In this document: positions 10,342 through 24,649 of the stretch, in pieces | How positions within the stretch are numbered: the first letter of the stretch is position 1 | Layout of the letters: the number at the start of each line of letters is the position of its first letter | Source of the DNA: Burkholderiaceae bacterium | GTDB lineage: Bacteria > Pseudomonadota > Gammaproteobacteria > Burkholderiales > Burkholderiaceae_D | Direction: 5' to 3' | NCBI GenBank assembly: GCA_018882935.1 | Contig: VERA01000006.1 | Location: 1 to 60,638 of the forward strand | DNA: 60,638 nt | Made by a program: the position numbers and the translations under genes | Notes under the pieces: generated by a model | What the model was told of the DNA's origin: nothing | Seen by the model: only the letters and a program-made list of their open reading frames with translations | Databases searched by the model: none

Positions 10342-11250
10342 ATGGACGTTCTTAGCCGAATCGCCGGCATCATTCTCCCGGTTTTTCTGATTACCGCTGC
10401 CGGTTACTGCTATGCGCGCATGCGCGGCGAGCAGGTGACCGAGGACATGGCGGGGCTGAGTCGCGTCAATGTTGAGCTATTGTCGCCGGTGCTGTTGTTC
10501 TCTGCGTTGGCATCCAAAGATTTTGATTTAGTGGCTAACTTGCCGCTGATTCTGGCAGGTTTATTGATCTCGCTTGGCTCTGGCTTGCTGGCGTGGCCGA
10601 TTGCGCGCGTGCTTGGGTATGACCCGCGCACATTCGTGCCACCGATGATCTACAACAACTGCGGCAATATGGGCGTACCGCTTGCCGTACTTGCGTTTGG
10701 TGCATCAGCGCTGTCTGAAGCGGTTGCGATGTTTGTCGCCAGTACCCTGGTGTATTTCTCGGTTGGCGTTTGGATTATCGAGAGCGCGGGCAAGGGGCCG
10801 CGCTTATCGATGCGCCGAACGCTCGCCAACCCCATGATCCTGAGCGTGCTGCTCGGCACGCTGTTTGCGGCCTTGCGTATTCCTTTGCCGGAGGTACTGC
10901 TACAAGCCATGCGCATGCTGGGCGAGGCATCGATACCGATCATGCTGATCGCGCTCGGCGTGCGTATGGTCGATGTGCGCTTCACCCATTGGCGTATCGG
11001 TGTGCTGGGCGCTATCGTCTGTCCTTTGTCAGGGCTTGTGGTGGCTTGGGCTATTGATCACTGGCTGAGCTTGAGCGCTATGCAGCGTGGCCAGATGTAT
11101 CTGTTTGCTTCGCTACCGCCTGCAGTGTTCAGTTTCATGATCGCCAACGCCTACAAGCAAGAGCCTGACAAGGTTGCAGCCATTGTCATGCTCGGCAATT
11201 TAGCAGCAGTCGTGTTTGTGCCGCTCGGGCTCTGGATTGGCATCCAATAA
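10342..11250 (+). CDS. AEC-family transporter (auxin efflux carrier superfamily)
   Basis: A 302-residue integral membrane protein with about ten hydrophobic segments. The opening IAGIILPVFLITAAGY and the internal YNNCGNMGVPLAVLAFG are typical of bacterial AEC permeases, some of which export malonate, malate or amino acids. The N-terminal and C-terminal halves look like inverted repeats of five segments. It follows the antiporter gene after 14 bases, probably in one transcript. The substrate is unknown. Confidence 0.87.
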   Translation: MDVLSRIAGIILPVFLITAAGYCYARMRGEQVTEDMAGLSRVNVELLSPVLLFSALASKDFDLVANLPLILAGLLISLGSGLLAWPIARVLGYDPRTFVPPMIYNNCGNMGVPLAVLAFGASALSEAVAMFVASTLVYFSVGVWIIESAGKGPRLSMRRTLANPMILSVLLGTLFAALRIPLPEVLLQAMRMLGEASIPIMLIALGVRMVDVRFTHWRIGVLGAIVCPLSGLVVAWAIDHWLSLSAMQRGQMYLFASLPPAVFSFMIANAYKQEPDKVAAIVMLGNLAAVVFVPLGLWIGIQ

Positions 11251-11327
11251 CAGGTGCATGCTACAACTGCGGCTTGCCACCGGTATGCGTTGATTACTGT
11301 CGCAATCCACTGCTGTAGCCTGCTGCC

Positions 11328-14198
11328 TCACGCGCGCTTGCGTTCTTTTTTCTGAAACAACATGTTACTGAGGTAGCGACCGGTAAAGCTGGCTGAATTT
11401 TTTGCGACATCTTCTGGCGTGCCCGCTGCAATGATTTGTCCACCACCAGCGCCACCTTCCGGACCAAGATCAATTACCCAGTCAGCAGTTTTGATCACAT
11501 CCAGATTGTGCTCAATGATCACAATGGTATTGCCTTGGTCGCGCAGGCGATGAATCACCTTCAGCAGCAACGCGATATCATGGAAATGTAGTCCGGTAGT
11601 AGGCTCGTCCAAGATGTACAGCGTGCGTCCTGTGTCGCGCTTGGACAGTTCAAGTGACAACTTGACGCGTTGCGCCTCACCACCAGAAAGCGTGGTCGCG
11701 CTCTGCCCGAGTCGAATGTAACCCAAGCCCACATCCAGCAAGGTTTGCAGTTTGCGCGCTACCAGTGGCACCGGCTTGAAGAAATCAAAAGCATCTTCGA
11801 CCGTCATGTCGAGTATCTCGGAAATATTTTTTCCTTTGTACTGAACCTCCAGAGTCTCGCGGTTGTAGCGTTTACCGTGACAGACATCGCACGGCACATA
11901 CACATCGGGCAGAAAGTGCATCTCAACTTTCAATACCCCATCACCTTGGCAAGCCTCGCAGCGACCGCCTTTCACATTGAACGAGAAACGCCCTGCGGAG
12001 TAGCCTCGCTCGCGCGCCTGCGGCACGGTCGAGAATAATTCACGGATCGGTGTGAATACGCCAGTGTAGGTAGCCGGGTTGGAGCGCGGCGTGCGCCCGA
12101 TCGGCGCCTGGTCTACCGCAATGACTTTATCGAAGTGCTCCAGACCAGAGATACTGTCATGCGCTGCGGGTTCTGCTTGCGAACCGTATAAATGTCGCGC
12201 CAGCGCGTGATACAGCGTGTCATTGACCAGGGTTGATTTGCCTGAGCCTGAGACACCCGTGACGCAGGTCAACAAACCGACCGGACAATGAAGATCAACC
12301 TGCTTGAGGTTGTTGCCGGATGCGCCACGAATCACCAGCTGTCGCTTGGGATCAGAAACCGTGCGCTGCGGCGGAACTGCGATTGCAAGGCTGCCATTGA
12401 GGTATTGCGCGGTAAGCGAGTCGCGGTTGCGCAGGATGTCCTGCAGGCTGCCCTGGGCGATCACCTCGCCGCCATGCACGCCCGCGCCTAAGCCCATGTC
12501 GATAATGTGATCGGCGCAGCGAATCGCATCTTCGTCGTGCTCGACCACCAATACCGTGTTACCCAGGTCGCGCAGGTGTTTCAAGGTCGAGATCAGGCGA
12601 TCATTATCACGCTGATGCAGACCAATCGACGGTTCGTCGAGTACGTACATGACCCCGGTAAGTCCGGAGCCAATCTGCGACGCCAGCCGGATCCGCTGTG
12701 CCTCGCCACCGGAGAGCGTGTCGGCGCTGCGCGCCAGTGAGAGGTAATCAAGACCCACGTTGTTCAGGAAGCGCAGGCGTGCGACGATTTCTTTGATGAT
12801 GCGATCGGCGATTTCTTTTTTTGCGCCCTTGAGTGCCAAGCGCTCAAAAAAATCGAGCGCATCCCGTAACGGGAGCTCAGCGATCTGAAAGATGGCGCGG
12901 CGTTGCGGGCCGTTGCCCACCATCACGTGCCGCGCCTCGACACGCAAGCGTGCGCCGTGACACTCCGGGCATTGTTTTTCGTTGATGAACTTGGACAGTT
13001 CCTCTTTCACTGCCATTGAATCCGTTTCATGATAACGGCGCTCAAGGTTATTCACCACACCTTCGAAGCTGTGCTCGCGAATCACCGTTCGGCCGCGCTC
13101 ATTGATGTATGCGAAGGGAATTTTCTCTTTACCCGAGCCATACAGCACCACGCGCTGCGCATCTTTCGGCAAATCTTCAAATGGCGCGTCAATATCGAAT
13201 TCATAGTATTTCGCCAATGAGGAGAGCATGGTGAAATAAAACTGATTGCGACGATCCCATCCTTTGACTGCACCCGAGGCCAGCGACAAATTGGGAAAGG
13301 CAACAATTCGTTTCGGGTCGAAGAATTCAATATGACCGAGGCCGTCACATTCAGGGCACGCGCCCATCGGGTTATTGAACGAGAACAGCCGCGGCTCGAG
13401 TTCCTGCAGCGAGTAGCCGCAGGTAGAGCAAGCAAATTTATTCGAGAAGATCTGCTCTTTACCGCTATCCATTTCAAGTGCGATTGCTCGCCCTTCGGCC
13501 AGACGTAGCGCAGTCTCGAAACTTTCAGCCAGGCGTTGCTTCAGGTCGGTACGCAGCTTAAGCCGATCAACCACCACATCAATACTGTGCTTCTCGTTTT
13601 TCTTGAGCTTAGGCAGCGCGTCAGCTTCATAAATACGCGCCTCAGCAGTGCCGCTTTGAATACGAAAGCGCACAAAACCCTGCGACTGCATCTGCTCAAA
13701 CAGATCCAGGTGCTCGCCTTTGCGGTTGGCAACCACAGGTGCCAATATCATCAACTTGGTGTCTTCCGGCATTGCCAATGCGGTATCGACCATTTGCGAC
13801 ACCGATTGCGCTGCGAGCGGATTTTCCGGGTGCTCGGGGCAGTGCGGCGTGCCAACGCGTGCATACAACAGCCGCAAGTAATCATGAATCTCGGTGACCG
13901 TGCCCACGGTCGAGCGCGGGTTATGCGAAGTGGCCTTCTGCTCGATCGATATCGCCGGAGACAAGCCCTCGATCAGATCGACATCCGGCTTTTCCATCAG
14001 CTGTAAGAACTGCCGTGCGTACGCCGACAGCGACTCAACATAGCGGCGCTGACCCTCAGCGTACAAGGTGTCGAATGCGAGCGATGACTTGCCCGAGCCA
14101 GACAGGCCGGTAATGACGATCAGCTTGTCGCGCGGAAGATCAAGGCTGATGTTTTTCAAGTTGTGGGTGCGTGCACCGCGAATGCGAATTTCGTCCAT
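11328..14198 (-). CDS. uvrA: Excinuclease ABC subunit A
   Basis: Damage-recognition ATPase of nucleotide excision repair; loads UvrB at lesions. 956 residues, normal. Two ABC modules are visible: Walker [10 protein letters not shown] near residue 31 and GVSGSGKST near 640, signatures [12 protein letters not shown] and [12 protein letters not shown]. Zinc-finger cysteine pairs occur as CSTCG...CPEC (about 255-283) and CEAC...CDVC (about 735-765). It is transcribed away from the MFS gene across a 148-base gap. I found no LexA-type box there. Confidence 0.98.
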   Translation of the reverse strand: MDEIRIRGARTHNLKNISLDLPRDKLIVITGLSGSGKSSLAFDTLYAEGQRRYVESLSAYARQFLQLMEKPDVDLIEGLSPAISIEQKATSHNPRSTVGTVTEIHDYLRLLYARVGTPHCPEHPENPLAAQSVSQMVDTALAMPEDTKLMILAPVVANRKGEHLDLFEQMQSQGFVRFRIQSGTAEARIYEADALPKLKKNEKHSIDVVVDRLKLRTDLKQRLAESFETALRLAEGRAIALEMDSGKEQIFSNKFACSTCGYSLQELEPRLFSFNNPMGACPECDGLGHIEFFDPKRIVAFPNLSLASGAVKGWDRRNQFYFTMLSSLAKYYEFDIDAPFEDLPKDAQRVVLYGSGKEKIPFAYINERGRTVIREHSFEGVVNNLERRYHETDSMAVKEELSKFINEKQCPECHGARLRVEARHVMVGNGPQRRAIFQIAELPLRDALDFFERLALKGAKKEIADRIIKEIVARLRFLNNVGLDYLSLARSADTLSGGEAQRIRLASQIGSGLTGVMYVLDEPSIGLHQRDNDRLISTLKHLRDLGNTVLVVEHDEDAIRCADHIIDMGLGAGVHGGEVIAQGSLQDILRNRDSLTAQYLNGSLAIAVPPQRTVSDPKRQLVIRGASGNNLKQVDLHCPVGLLTCVTGVSGSGKSTLVNDTLYHALARHLYGSQAEPAAHDSISGLEHFDKVIAVDQAPIGRTPRSNPATYTGVFTPIRELFSTVPQARERGYSAGRFSFNVKGGRCEACQGDGVLKVEMHFLPDVYVPCDVCHGKRYNRETLEVQYKGKNISEILDMTVEDAFDFFKPVPLVARKLQTLLDVGLGYIRLGQSATTLSGGEAQRVKLSLELSKRDTGRTLYILDEPTTGLHFHDIALLLKVIHRLRDQGNTIVIIEHNLDVIKTADWVIDLGPEGGAGGGQIIAAGTPEDVAKNSASFTGRYLSNMLFQKKERKRA

Positions 14199-14235
14199 CT
14201 GGCCTGTGTTTTGGTGACCGAGTGCTGTGTTTTTT

Positions 14236-14247
14236 GCAAGCGCTTGC
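14236..14247. repeat. 12-bp perfect palindrome in the uvrA/MFS divergent region
   Basis: GCAAGCGCTTGC is a perfect 12-base palindrome lying between the divergent uvrA and MFS starts, preceded by a T run. Its size and location suit a dimeric repressor site, but no regulator can be named. Confidence 0.4.
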
Positions 14248-14346
14248 GTCGGTCGGTGCGGGTCAACCTGTTACTATAGCTGGTTTTCAATTCTCGCTGA
14301 TGATGCGTCTGCGAAGCGCCGCAAACGGCACCCCTGCTGGCCCTTC

Positions 14347-15573
14347 ATGTCAGTTAATCCCGAAATCACAACTAGCCGCATGAGCCCGACCGAGATCCGG
14401 GCATCGGTCTCGCTCGCCTCGATTTTCGGCTTGCGTATGCTGGGCCTGTTCCTGATCTTGCCGGTATTCGCGGTGCACGCCAAATCACTGCCGGGCGGCG
14501 AGGACGCGATGTTGGTGGGGTTGGCCATGGGTATGTATGGGCTGACGCAAGCGATCGGACAAATCCCATTCGGTATCGCCTCTGATCGTTTTGGTCGCAA
14601 GCGGATCATCGTGATCGGGTTACTGCTCTTCATCGCGGGTTCATTGATTGCGGCGATCGATACTCACGTGATCTGGGTCATCATCGGTCGCGCAGTGCAG
14701 GGTGCTGGTGCGGTGTCTGCCGCAGTGACGGCGTTAATCGCTGACTCGACGCGTGAAGAGCACCGCACCAAGGCAATGGCGTTGGTCGGTGCATCTATCG
14801 GCTTGACCTATGCCGCCTCGTTGGTTATCGCGCCGCTGATGTATGCGGCGATAGGTATGAGCGGTATGTTCTTGTTTGTGGCAATACTGGCGGCGATTGC
14901 GATAGCAGTCGTGCTGTTTATTACGCCCGAGGCGCCGCCGCGCTCACCGGAGCGCGCCTCGTTTATGCAGGTGTTGACCGACCCCGAATTAATGCGCATG
15001 AACTTTGGTGTGTTTGCGCTACACGGCATACAAATGTCGATGTTTGTGGTGCTGCCAAACGCGCTGGTAGAGGCTGGCGGTTTGCCGATTGATCAGCACT
15101 GGAAAATATACCTGCCTGTGGTGCTGCTATCGTTCGTTTTGATGTTGCCGCCGATTTTTCTGGGTGAGAAGCGTGGCAGAATGAAGCAGGTATTTGTGTT
15201 TTCCATCGGCTTGCTGTTGCTGGTTGAAATTGGTCTGCGAGCTGCAATTGCAGAGACGCACTTATCATTCGAGATGTTGGTCGCTTTATTACTCGCTTTT
15301 TTTGTTGCCTTTAACATTCTGGAGGCGAGTCAGCCCTCACTCGTATCACGTTTAGCGCCGGCGTCCGGGCGCGGTGCAGCTCTTGGCGTGTACAACACCA
15401 TGCAAGCGATTGGTTTATTCGCGGGCGGCGCTGGCGGCGGATGGTTAGCGAAGTACTTCGGTGCGCCAGCGGTGTTCACTGCAGGCTGTGTTGTCACAGT
15501 AGCCTGGCTTATAATCGCGTCATCAATGAAGCACATGCCGCGGCGTTCACAACGCGCAGTGGCGACCGCCTGA
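14347..15573 (+). CDS. MFS transporter (YajR-like drug/proton antiporter group)
   Basis: Twelve-segment major facilitator protein of about 408 residues. The opening SLASIFGLRMLGLFLILPVF and the loop GIASDRFGRKR (MFS motif A, DRFGRK) are clear, and RAVQGAGAVSAAV resembles motif C/antiporter region. The set fits the YajR-like group. The start could be ATG at 14347 or at 14380 (MSPTEIR, closer to family N-termini); no strong ribosome site favours either. It ends 33 bases before ssb. Substrate unknown. Confidence 0.88.
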   Translation: MSVNPEITTSRMSPTEIRASVSLASIFGLRMLGLFLILPVFAVHAKSLPGGEDAMLVGLAMGMYGLTQAIGQIPFGIASDRFGRKRIIVIGLLLFIAGSLIAAIDTHVIWVIIGRAVQGAGAVSAAVTALIADSTREEHRTKAMALVGASIGLTYAASLVIAPLMYAAIGMSGMFLFVAILAAIAIAVVLFITPEAPPRSPERASFMQVLTDPELMRMNFGVFALHGIQMSMFVVLPNALVEAGGLPIDQHWKIYLPVVLLSFVLMLPPIFLGEKRGRMKQVFVFSIGLLLLVEIGLRAAIAETHLSFEMLVALLLAFFVAFNILEASQPSLVSRLAPASGRGAALGVYNTMQAIGLFAGGAGGGWLAKYFGAPAVFTAGCVVTVAWLIIASSMKHMPRRSQRAVATA

Positions 15574-15606
15574 TTTTCATTTTTCGTTTCTTCTTGGGAG
15601 AGTCGC

Positions 15607-16065
15607 ATGGCATCCGTCAATAAGGTCATCATCGTCGGCAATCTCGGACGCGATCCCGAGACACGTTATATGCCCAGCGGCGATGCGATCACCAACATCG
15701 CAGTCGCGACCACCGACAAGTGGAAAGACAAAAGCACCGGCGAACAAAAAGAAGCGACCGAGTGGCATAGAATCTCTTTTTTCGGCAGGTTGGCAGAGGT
15801 GGCGGGCCAATATCTGAAGAAAGGCTCCCAGGTCTATATCGAAGGCAAACTGCGTACACGCAAATACACCGACAAAGACGGTGTCGAAAAATACTCCACG
15901 GAGATTGTCGCCGACGTTATGCAGATGCTGGGCAGTCGTCAGGGTGGTGGCGCTGCGCCCATGGATGATCATGGCGGTAGTCGCGGTGGCTCACAGCCGC
16001 CTGCGCAGGTGAGTGGGCGTCAGCCAGCGAACATCAATCTTGAGGATGACGACATCCCATTCTGA
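15607..16065 (+). CDS. ssb: Single-stranded DNA-binding protein
   Basis: Binds single-stranded DNA during replication and repair. 152 residues. An OB fold occupies residues 1-110 ([18 protein letters not shown] at the start; [18 protein letters not shown]). A glycine-rich linker follows, and the acidic C-terminal tip DDDIPF is the docking site for partner proteins. A GGGAGAG ribosome site precedes the ATG. Adjacency to uvrA is a frequent proteobacterial arrangement. Confidence 0.97.
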   Translation: MASVNKVIIVGNLGRDPETRYMPSGDAITNIAVATTDKWKDKSTGEQKEATEWHRISFFGRLAEVAGQYLKKGSQVYIEGKLRTRKYTDKDGVEKYSTEIVADVMQMLGSRQGGGAAPMDDHGGSRGGSQPPAQVSGRQPANINLEDDDIPF

Positions 16066-16097
16066 TTTGCCATTGCGCCTGATTGCCGGCTAACGCC

Positions 16098-16811
16098 ATG
16101 GCGAGACTGCCGCGCTTGGTGGTTGCGAATCACCTGCATCATCTGATAGCGCAGTCACATCATCAGCAGGCCTTGTTTGTCGATGCGCTCGACTATCAGA
16201 AATTTCTGAATGTCCTGGCCGAAACCGCCAAGCAGCATGCAGTTGCGGTGCACGCTTTCGTGTTATTGCCGGATAGAGTTCATCTGCTCGCAACACCAAG
16301 CGACGCGCTTGGCCTGAGCAAAATGATGCAGGCAATAGGCCGCAGCTATGTACCGTACTTCAACGGCCGTCATCAGCGCAGCGGCAGCCTGTGGGGTGGC
16401 CGCTTTCGCGCCACCGTAATTGATGCTGCCAGCTACTTCAACGATTGCGCCCAGTACATCGAGTACCTGCCGGTGCAGGCGGGCGTCAGTCAGGAAATAC
16501 GCGATTACCCTTGGTCGAGCTACGCGCACCATGCGGGGTTGCACAGGCAATCCTGGCTGACCGACCACCCCAGTTACTGGGCGATGGGCAACACACCCTT
16601 CGACCGCGAGGCCGCCTACCAGAGAAGGTGCGCGCAGCCACCAGACCCTGAGTTTGCGGCTGCGATTGAAGCGGCAACTTACAAAGGATGGGCGCTTGGG
16701 CCGGAGGCATTTCAGACCGGGCTGGCCAAGCTCACGCCGCGACGGCTGCAGCCGGCCCGGCGCGGCCGCCCGCCGCGACTGGTTCCGGAGCAATCGGGCA
16801 ACGGGCCTTGA
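16098..16811 (+). CDS. REP-associated (RAYT / IS200-like) transposase, diverged
   Basis: Single-domain protein of about 237 residues in the Y1 transposase IS200-like family, the RAYT group found as single chromosomal copies near palindromic repeats. The start MARLPRL, the segment GRSYVPYFNGRHQRSGSLWGGRF and YPWSSYAHH are family hallmarks. Key positions differ: the metal-binding HUH motif, normally NHVHLL or HFHLL, reads DRVHLL (R60, H62), and the YIxLNPVRAG motif containing the catalytic tyrosine reads YIEYLPVQAG. Activity is therefore doubtful. A basic C-terminal tail (PARRGRPPR) remains. Family-like palindromic sequence lies downstream, before gltB. Confidence 0.85.
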   Translation: MARLPRLVVANHLHHLIAQSHHQQALFVDALDYQKFLNVLAETAKQHAVAVHAFVLLPDRVHLLATPSDALGLSKMMQAIGRSYVPYFNGRHQRSGSLWGGRFRATVIDAASYFNDCAQYIEYLPVQAGVSQEIRDYPWSSYAHHAGLHRQSWLTDHPSYWAMGNTPFDREAAYQRRCAQPPDPEFAAAIEAATYKGWALGPEAFQTGLAKLTPRRLQPARRGRPPRLVPEQSGNGP

Positions 16812-16830
16812 AACTAGCGCCCGAGCTTCG

Positions 16831-16845
16831 ATCTGTCCCCAATTA
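16831..16845. repeat. RAYT-associated repeat, copy 1
   Basis: ATCTGTCCCCAATTA, 20 bases after the transposase stop, matches TTTTGACCCTAATTA at 16880-16894 in 11 of 15 positions. Short repeats of this kind (GGGGACAGAT / GGGTCAGA-like next to AATT) commonly accompany this transposase group in betaproteobacteria; that link is from general knowledge and was not searched. Confidence 0.5.
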
Positions 16846-16872
16846 ATGCAGACGCTCACGGCCCGCAGAGAA

Positions 16873-16893
16873 AATTAGGTTTTGACCCTAATT
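16873..16893. repeat. Palindrome AATTAGG-N7-CCTAATT beside the gltB promoter (includes repeat copy 2)
   Basis: Perfect 7-base arms with loop TTTTGAC. The right half belongs to the second copy of the RAYT-associated repeat (16880-16894). It ends 7 bases before the predicted -35 of gltB, so it could act as a transposase recognition hairpin, a regulator site, or both. Confidence 0.6.
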
Positions 16894-16900
16894 ATTTCGG

Positions 16901-16929
16901 TTGAACCGTTTATTGCATTGCACTATGCT
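16901..16929 (+). promoter_or_regulatory. Predicted sigma-70 promoter of gltBD
   Basis: TTGAAC (16901-16906) and TATGCT (16924-16929) are spaced by 17 bases, each matching four of six consensus positions. A transcript starting about 16936 would have a leader near 27 bases and a GGAG ribosome site at 16952-16955, 7 bases before the ATG. Confidence 0.55.
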
Positions 16930-16962
16930 CTTCGACCCCAAGCAATTTTTCGGAGTGCTGCC

Positions 16963-21642
<4,680 letters not shown>

Positions 21643-21659
21643 TCGTAAAGAAGAACATC

Positions 21660-23123
21660 ATGGGAAAAGTCACGGGTTTTCTGGAATTTCAGCGTTTGCA
21701 AGAGGCCAGCGAAGCGCCAGATGCACGACTGAAGCATTACAAGGAATTTGTACTGCACTTATCCGATGCGGATGCAAAAACGCAGGGCGCGCGTTGTATG
21801 GATTGCGGTATTCCGTTTTGCAATACGGGCTGCCCTGTCAATAACATCATCCCGGATTGGAATGACTTGGTGTATCGCGGTAATTACCGCGAAGCACTCG
21901 ATGTGCTGCATTCCACCAATAACTTCCCGGAATTTACGGGCCGTATTTGCCCTGCGCCGTGCGAGTCTGCATGTACGCTGGGCATTAACGATGATCCGGT
22001 AGGTATCAAGTCGATTGAGCATTTCATCATCGATAAAGGTTGGGAGAACGGCTGGGTAGTTCCGCAGCCGTCGTCCGTGAAGACCGGCAAGAAGGTTGCA
22101 GTCGTTGGTGCAGGCCCTGCCGGTCTCGCCGCTGCGCAGCAGCTGGCGCGTGTCGGCCATGATGTGACAGTGTTCGAAAAGAATGATCGTGTTGGTGGAC
22201 TACTGCGTTATGGTATTCCCGACTTCAAAATGGAGAAGTCGCATATCGATCGCCGGGTGGAGCAGATGCAGGCCGAGGGCGTGCATTTCCGTACCAGCGT
22301 TCTGGTCGGCAAGGACTTCCCGCAGACTATTTTGAGCTTGGCGAAAGAAACCATCTCGCCGGAGCAACTACAGCAGGAATTTGATGCAGTCATCATTTCT
22401 GGTGGTGCCGAGCAGCCGCGTGACTTGCCAGTGCCGGGCCGCGAGTTGGATGGTGTGCATTTTGCGATGGATTTTTTACCGCAGCAAAATCGTGTTAACG
22501 CTGGCGACAAACTCACTCAACAAATCAAGGCCACGGGTAAGCATGTGGTGGTGATTGGTGGTGGTGATACCGGCTCGGACTGCGTTGGTACATCAAACCG
22601 TCATGGCGCTGCGTCGGTAACGCAGTTCGAGTTATTGCCGATGCCTCCGGAGCAAGAAAACAAACCGCTGGTCTGGCCGTATTGGCCGACCAAGCTACGT
22701 ACGTCGTCGTCGCATGAAGAAGGATGCGAGCGTGACTGGGCGGTGGCGACCAAGCGTCTCGAAGGTAAAAACGGCAAAGTCGAGAAACTGATCGCGGCGC
22801 GTGTTGAATGGAAAGACGGCAAGATGGTTGAAGTGCCTGATTCCGAGTTCGAAATGAAAGCGGACCTTGTTCTGCTGGCGATGGGTTTTGTCTCACCGGT
22901 CAGTCCGGTGCTCGATGCTTTTGGTATAGACAAAGATGCACGCGGTAACGCCAAAGCAACGACTGACGGTGACGGCTGCTACCAGACCTCAGTGCCGAAG
23001 GTATTCGCCGCAGGCGATATGCGTCGTGGGCAATCGCTGGTGGTGTGGGCGATTCGCGAGGGCCGCCAATGCGCGCGCGCGGTAGATGAATTCCTGATGG
23101 GCGAATCTGTATTGCCGCGTTAA
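21660..23123 (+). CDS. gltD: Glutamate synthase (NADPH) small subunit
   Basis: Small FAD-containing subunit that passes electrons from NADPH to GltB. 487 residues. Iron-sulfur cysteines appear in [13 protein letters not shown] (C46, C49, C54, C58), with a further set in CPAPCESAC. The FAD-binding motif [10 protein letters not shown] lies near residue 150 and the NADPH motif GGGDTGSDC near 300. It starts 17 bases after gltB and ends at a strong terminator. Confidence 0.97.
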   Translation: MGKVTGFLEFQRLQEASEAPDARLKHYKEFVLHLSDADAKTQGARCMDCGIPFCNTGCPVNNIIPDWNDLVYRGNYREALDVLHSTNNFPEFTGRICPAPCESACTLGINDDPVGIKSIEHFIIDKGWENGWVVPQPSSVKTGKKVAVVGAGPAGLAAAQQLARVGHDVTVFEKNDRVGGLLRYGIPDFKMEKSHIDRRVEQMQAEGVHFRTSVLVGKDFPQTILSLAKETISPEQLQQEFDAVIISGGAEQPRDLPVPGRELDGVHFAMDFLPQQNRVNAGDKLTQQIKATGKHVVVIGGGDTGSDCVGTSNRHGAASVTQFELLPMPPEQENKPLVWPYWPTKLRTSSSHEEGCERDWAVATKRLEGKNGKVEKLIAARVEWKDGKMVEVPDSEFEMKADLVLLAMGFVSPVSPVLDAFGIDKDARGNAKATTDGDGCYQTSVPKVFAAGDMRRGQSLVVWAIREGRQCARAVDEFLMGESVLPR

Positions 23124-23148
23124 TCTGCACGCTAATCTACACGCTATG

Positions 23149-23202
23149 AAAAAGGCCGGCCAAAACACATCGCATTGTAGGGTGTGCTGATCGGCCTTTT
23201 TT
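23149..23202 (+). terminator. Terminator of gltBD, symmetrical and possibly bidirectional
   Basis: Arms AAAAAGGCCG (23149-23158) and CGGCCTTTTT (23192-23201) are perfectly complementary with a 33-base loop. The T run serves gltBD on the plus strand. On the minus strand the complement of the A run serves the opposite gene, whose stop codon lies inside the right arm. Confidence 0.75.
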
Positions 23203-24148
23203 ATTGGGGGTCAATTGTCGCAGTTTGCTCAACGCGGCCCGAGAGGCGCGGCACACCCTTGGCGTCAATACTGACTTCATTCACTCGCCAGCTTACCCCG
23301 CCTGCTTGTTTCAAGCTCAGTTCCAGTAGCCAGCCGGTGCGCGTGTCGCGATCGCTGAAGCCATCGAAAACAAAATTACCCAGGCTGTAAAAAATCGGCT
23401 TGCCCTGATAAACCTCGATATCTTGCGTCACATGCGGGTGACCCCCGACGACAGCGTCAGCACCACTGTCGATCATCAGGCGGGCCATTTGGCGTTGTCG
23501 GGTTGAGGCGAGTTTCTGATACTCCCAGCCCCAGTGCGGGTACACGATCAGAAAATCCACGCCTAATTTTTGCTTGGTGTGCTGTATCGACTCCGCTACC
23601 CTGTCTTCATCAAGCCATGCGATACCCGGCGCATCGTCGAGTGCTTCAAAACTTCTCGGGAAGAAGCCATTAAAGCCAAGGACAGCGATTCGCTTGCCGC
23701 GAATCTCCTGGATATAAGCTTGGTGCGCAGCCCGCAGGTTTCGCCCACCGCCAAAATAAGGTATCTGATGCTGCTCGAGCAGTTGCAGCATCTCGCTGAA
23801 CGCAGCTTTACCAAAATCACCCGAGTGATTATTCGCCAGCGACACTGCGCTGAAATATTTTTTCAGCAAACGTAGCGATTGTTTCGGCGCGCGAAATGTG
23901 TAGGGCTTGGGTTCTGGTTTGCCGGTAGACGCAATGACACACTCGAGATTACCGATCGTCATATCCGCACCCTTCAGCGCCGCCGCTACATATCGAAACG
24001 GATCTTGCCCTGCGCGGATTAAACGTCCTGGCCCGTCCGCCAGCATGACATCGCCAACCAGCACGATCTTGATATCGGCACTCTGTGCCAACGCAGGTGT
24101 GCTGCTGCACCCTACGATAAACAAAAAAATCGTGATCAGCGCGCGCAT
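23201..24148 (-). CDS. CapA-family protein, probable lipoprotein
   Basis: A 315-residue protein of the CapA/PgsA family, which has a calcineurin-like metallophosphatase fold and is tied to poly-gamma-glutamate in Bacillus but is of unknown role in most Gram-negatives. Metal-site motifs are visible: GDVMLADG, IGNLECV, LANNHSGDFG, YPHWGWEY and GGHPHVTQ. The N-terminus has a short hydrophobic stretch with a lipobox-like IVGC (Cys14), so it may be lipidated; a Sec cleavage after ALA is the alternative. No capsule genes adjoin it. It is followed, leftward, by the gltBD terminator. Confidence 0.83.
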   Translation of the reverse strand: MRALITIFLFIVGCSSTPALAQSADIKIVLVGDVMLADGPGRLIRAGQDPFRYVAAALKGADMTIGNLECVIASTGKPEPKPYTFRAPKQSLRLLKKYFSAVSLANNHSGDFGKAAFSEMLQLLEQHQIPYFGGGRNLRAAHQAYIQEIRGKRIAVLGFNGFFPRSFEALDDAPGIAWLDEDRVAESIQHTKQKLGVDFLIVYPHWGWEYQKLASTRQRQMARLMIDSGADAVVGGHPHVTQDIEVYQGKPIFYSLGNFVFDGFSDRDTRTGWLLELSLKQAGGVSWRVNEVSIDAKGVPRLSGRVEQTATIDPQ

Positions 24149-24151
24149 GGT

Positions 24152-24538
24152 TTACTCGCACGCCATCCGGCACTGGTAAAAAACCTCACGCTCTAGCTCG
24201 GATGCGTAGACTTTGTTCACGCCGAAGTCCACGCTGGCGCCCGGGCAGGCGCTTGGTAGCAAGGGATACTCTGCCGCGTGCAGTAGCGCAAAAGACTTTC
24301 CTCTGCGCTCATAGAGATAGGTTTTCAGCTTCTGTCGTTGCGGTAGCCACTGTGCCTGGAAGCGAAAGCGGCCTTCAATGGTGACGGTGTTGAAGCTGAA
24401 TGCATCTGCCGCCGCCTGCACCTGCATGCGCTCGGTGCGTCCACCGTACTCGGCCTCGCAGACGATGGAGGAGGCCGTCGCGGACCCGGCGAGGTGTAGA
24501 CCGATCAGTAGCGCAACTGATTGTGATTGGAATCCCAT
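24152..24538 (-). CDS. Unknown exported protein with four cysteines
   Basis: A 128-residue protein that I do not recognise. The first 22 or so residues form a signal peptide (VALLIGLHLAGSATA, cleavage before SSIV). The mature part is about 105 residues with four cysteines, two of them in the C-terminal YQCRMACE, enough for two disulfide bonds. It lies 3 bases before the CapA-like gene on the same strand, suggesting co-transcription and a shared envelope role. A real gene is likely from its size, signal peptide and tight spacing. Confidence 0.65.
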   Translation of the reverse strand: MGFQSQSVALLIGLHLAGSATASSIVCEAEYGGRTERMQVQAAADAFSFNTVTIEGRFRFQAQWLPQRQKLKTYLYERRGKSFALLHAAEYPLLPSACPGASVDFGVNKVYASELEREVFYQCRMACE

Positions 24539-24649
24539 AGCCTGGAGATGATCAAGGTCGGCTGTTTATACCACTGACGGCCACAGCACACACAGTTTGC
24601 CCAAGCGCTGCGGGCCAGGGTTCCTGTTTTACAATGCGAGTCTTTTTCA

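Noticed and set aside
14268-14283. Possible LexA (SOS) box CTGT-N8-CTGG before uvrA
   Set aside because: The second half-site should be ACAG; only one of four bases matches.
24630-24635. TACAAT as a -10 for the mla operon
   Set aside because: No -35 at 16-18 bases; left unannotated although a promoter must lie in this region.
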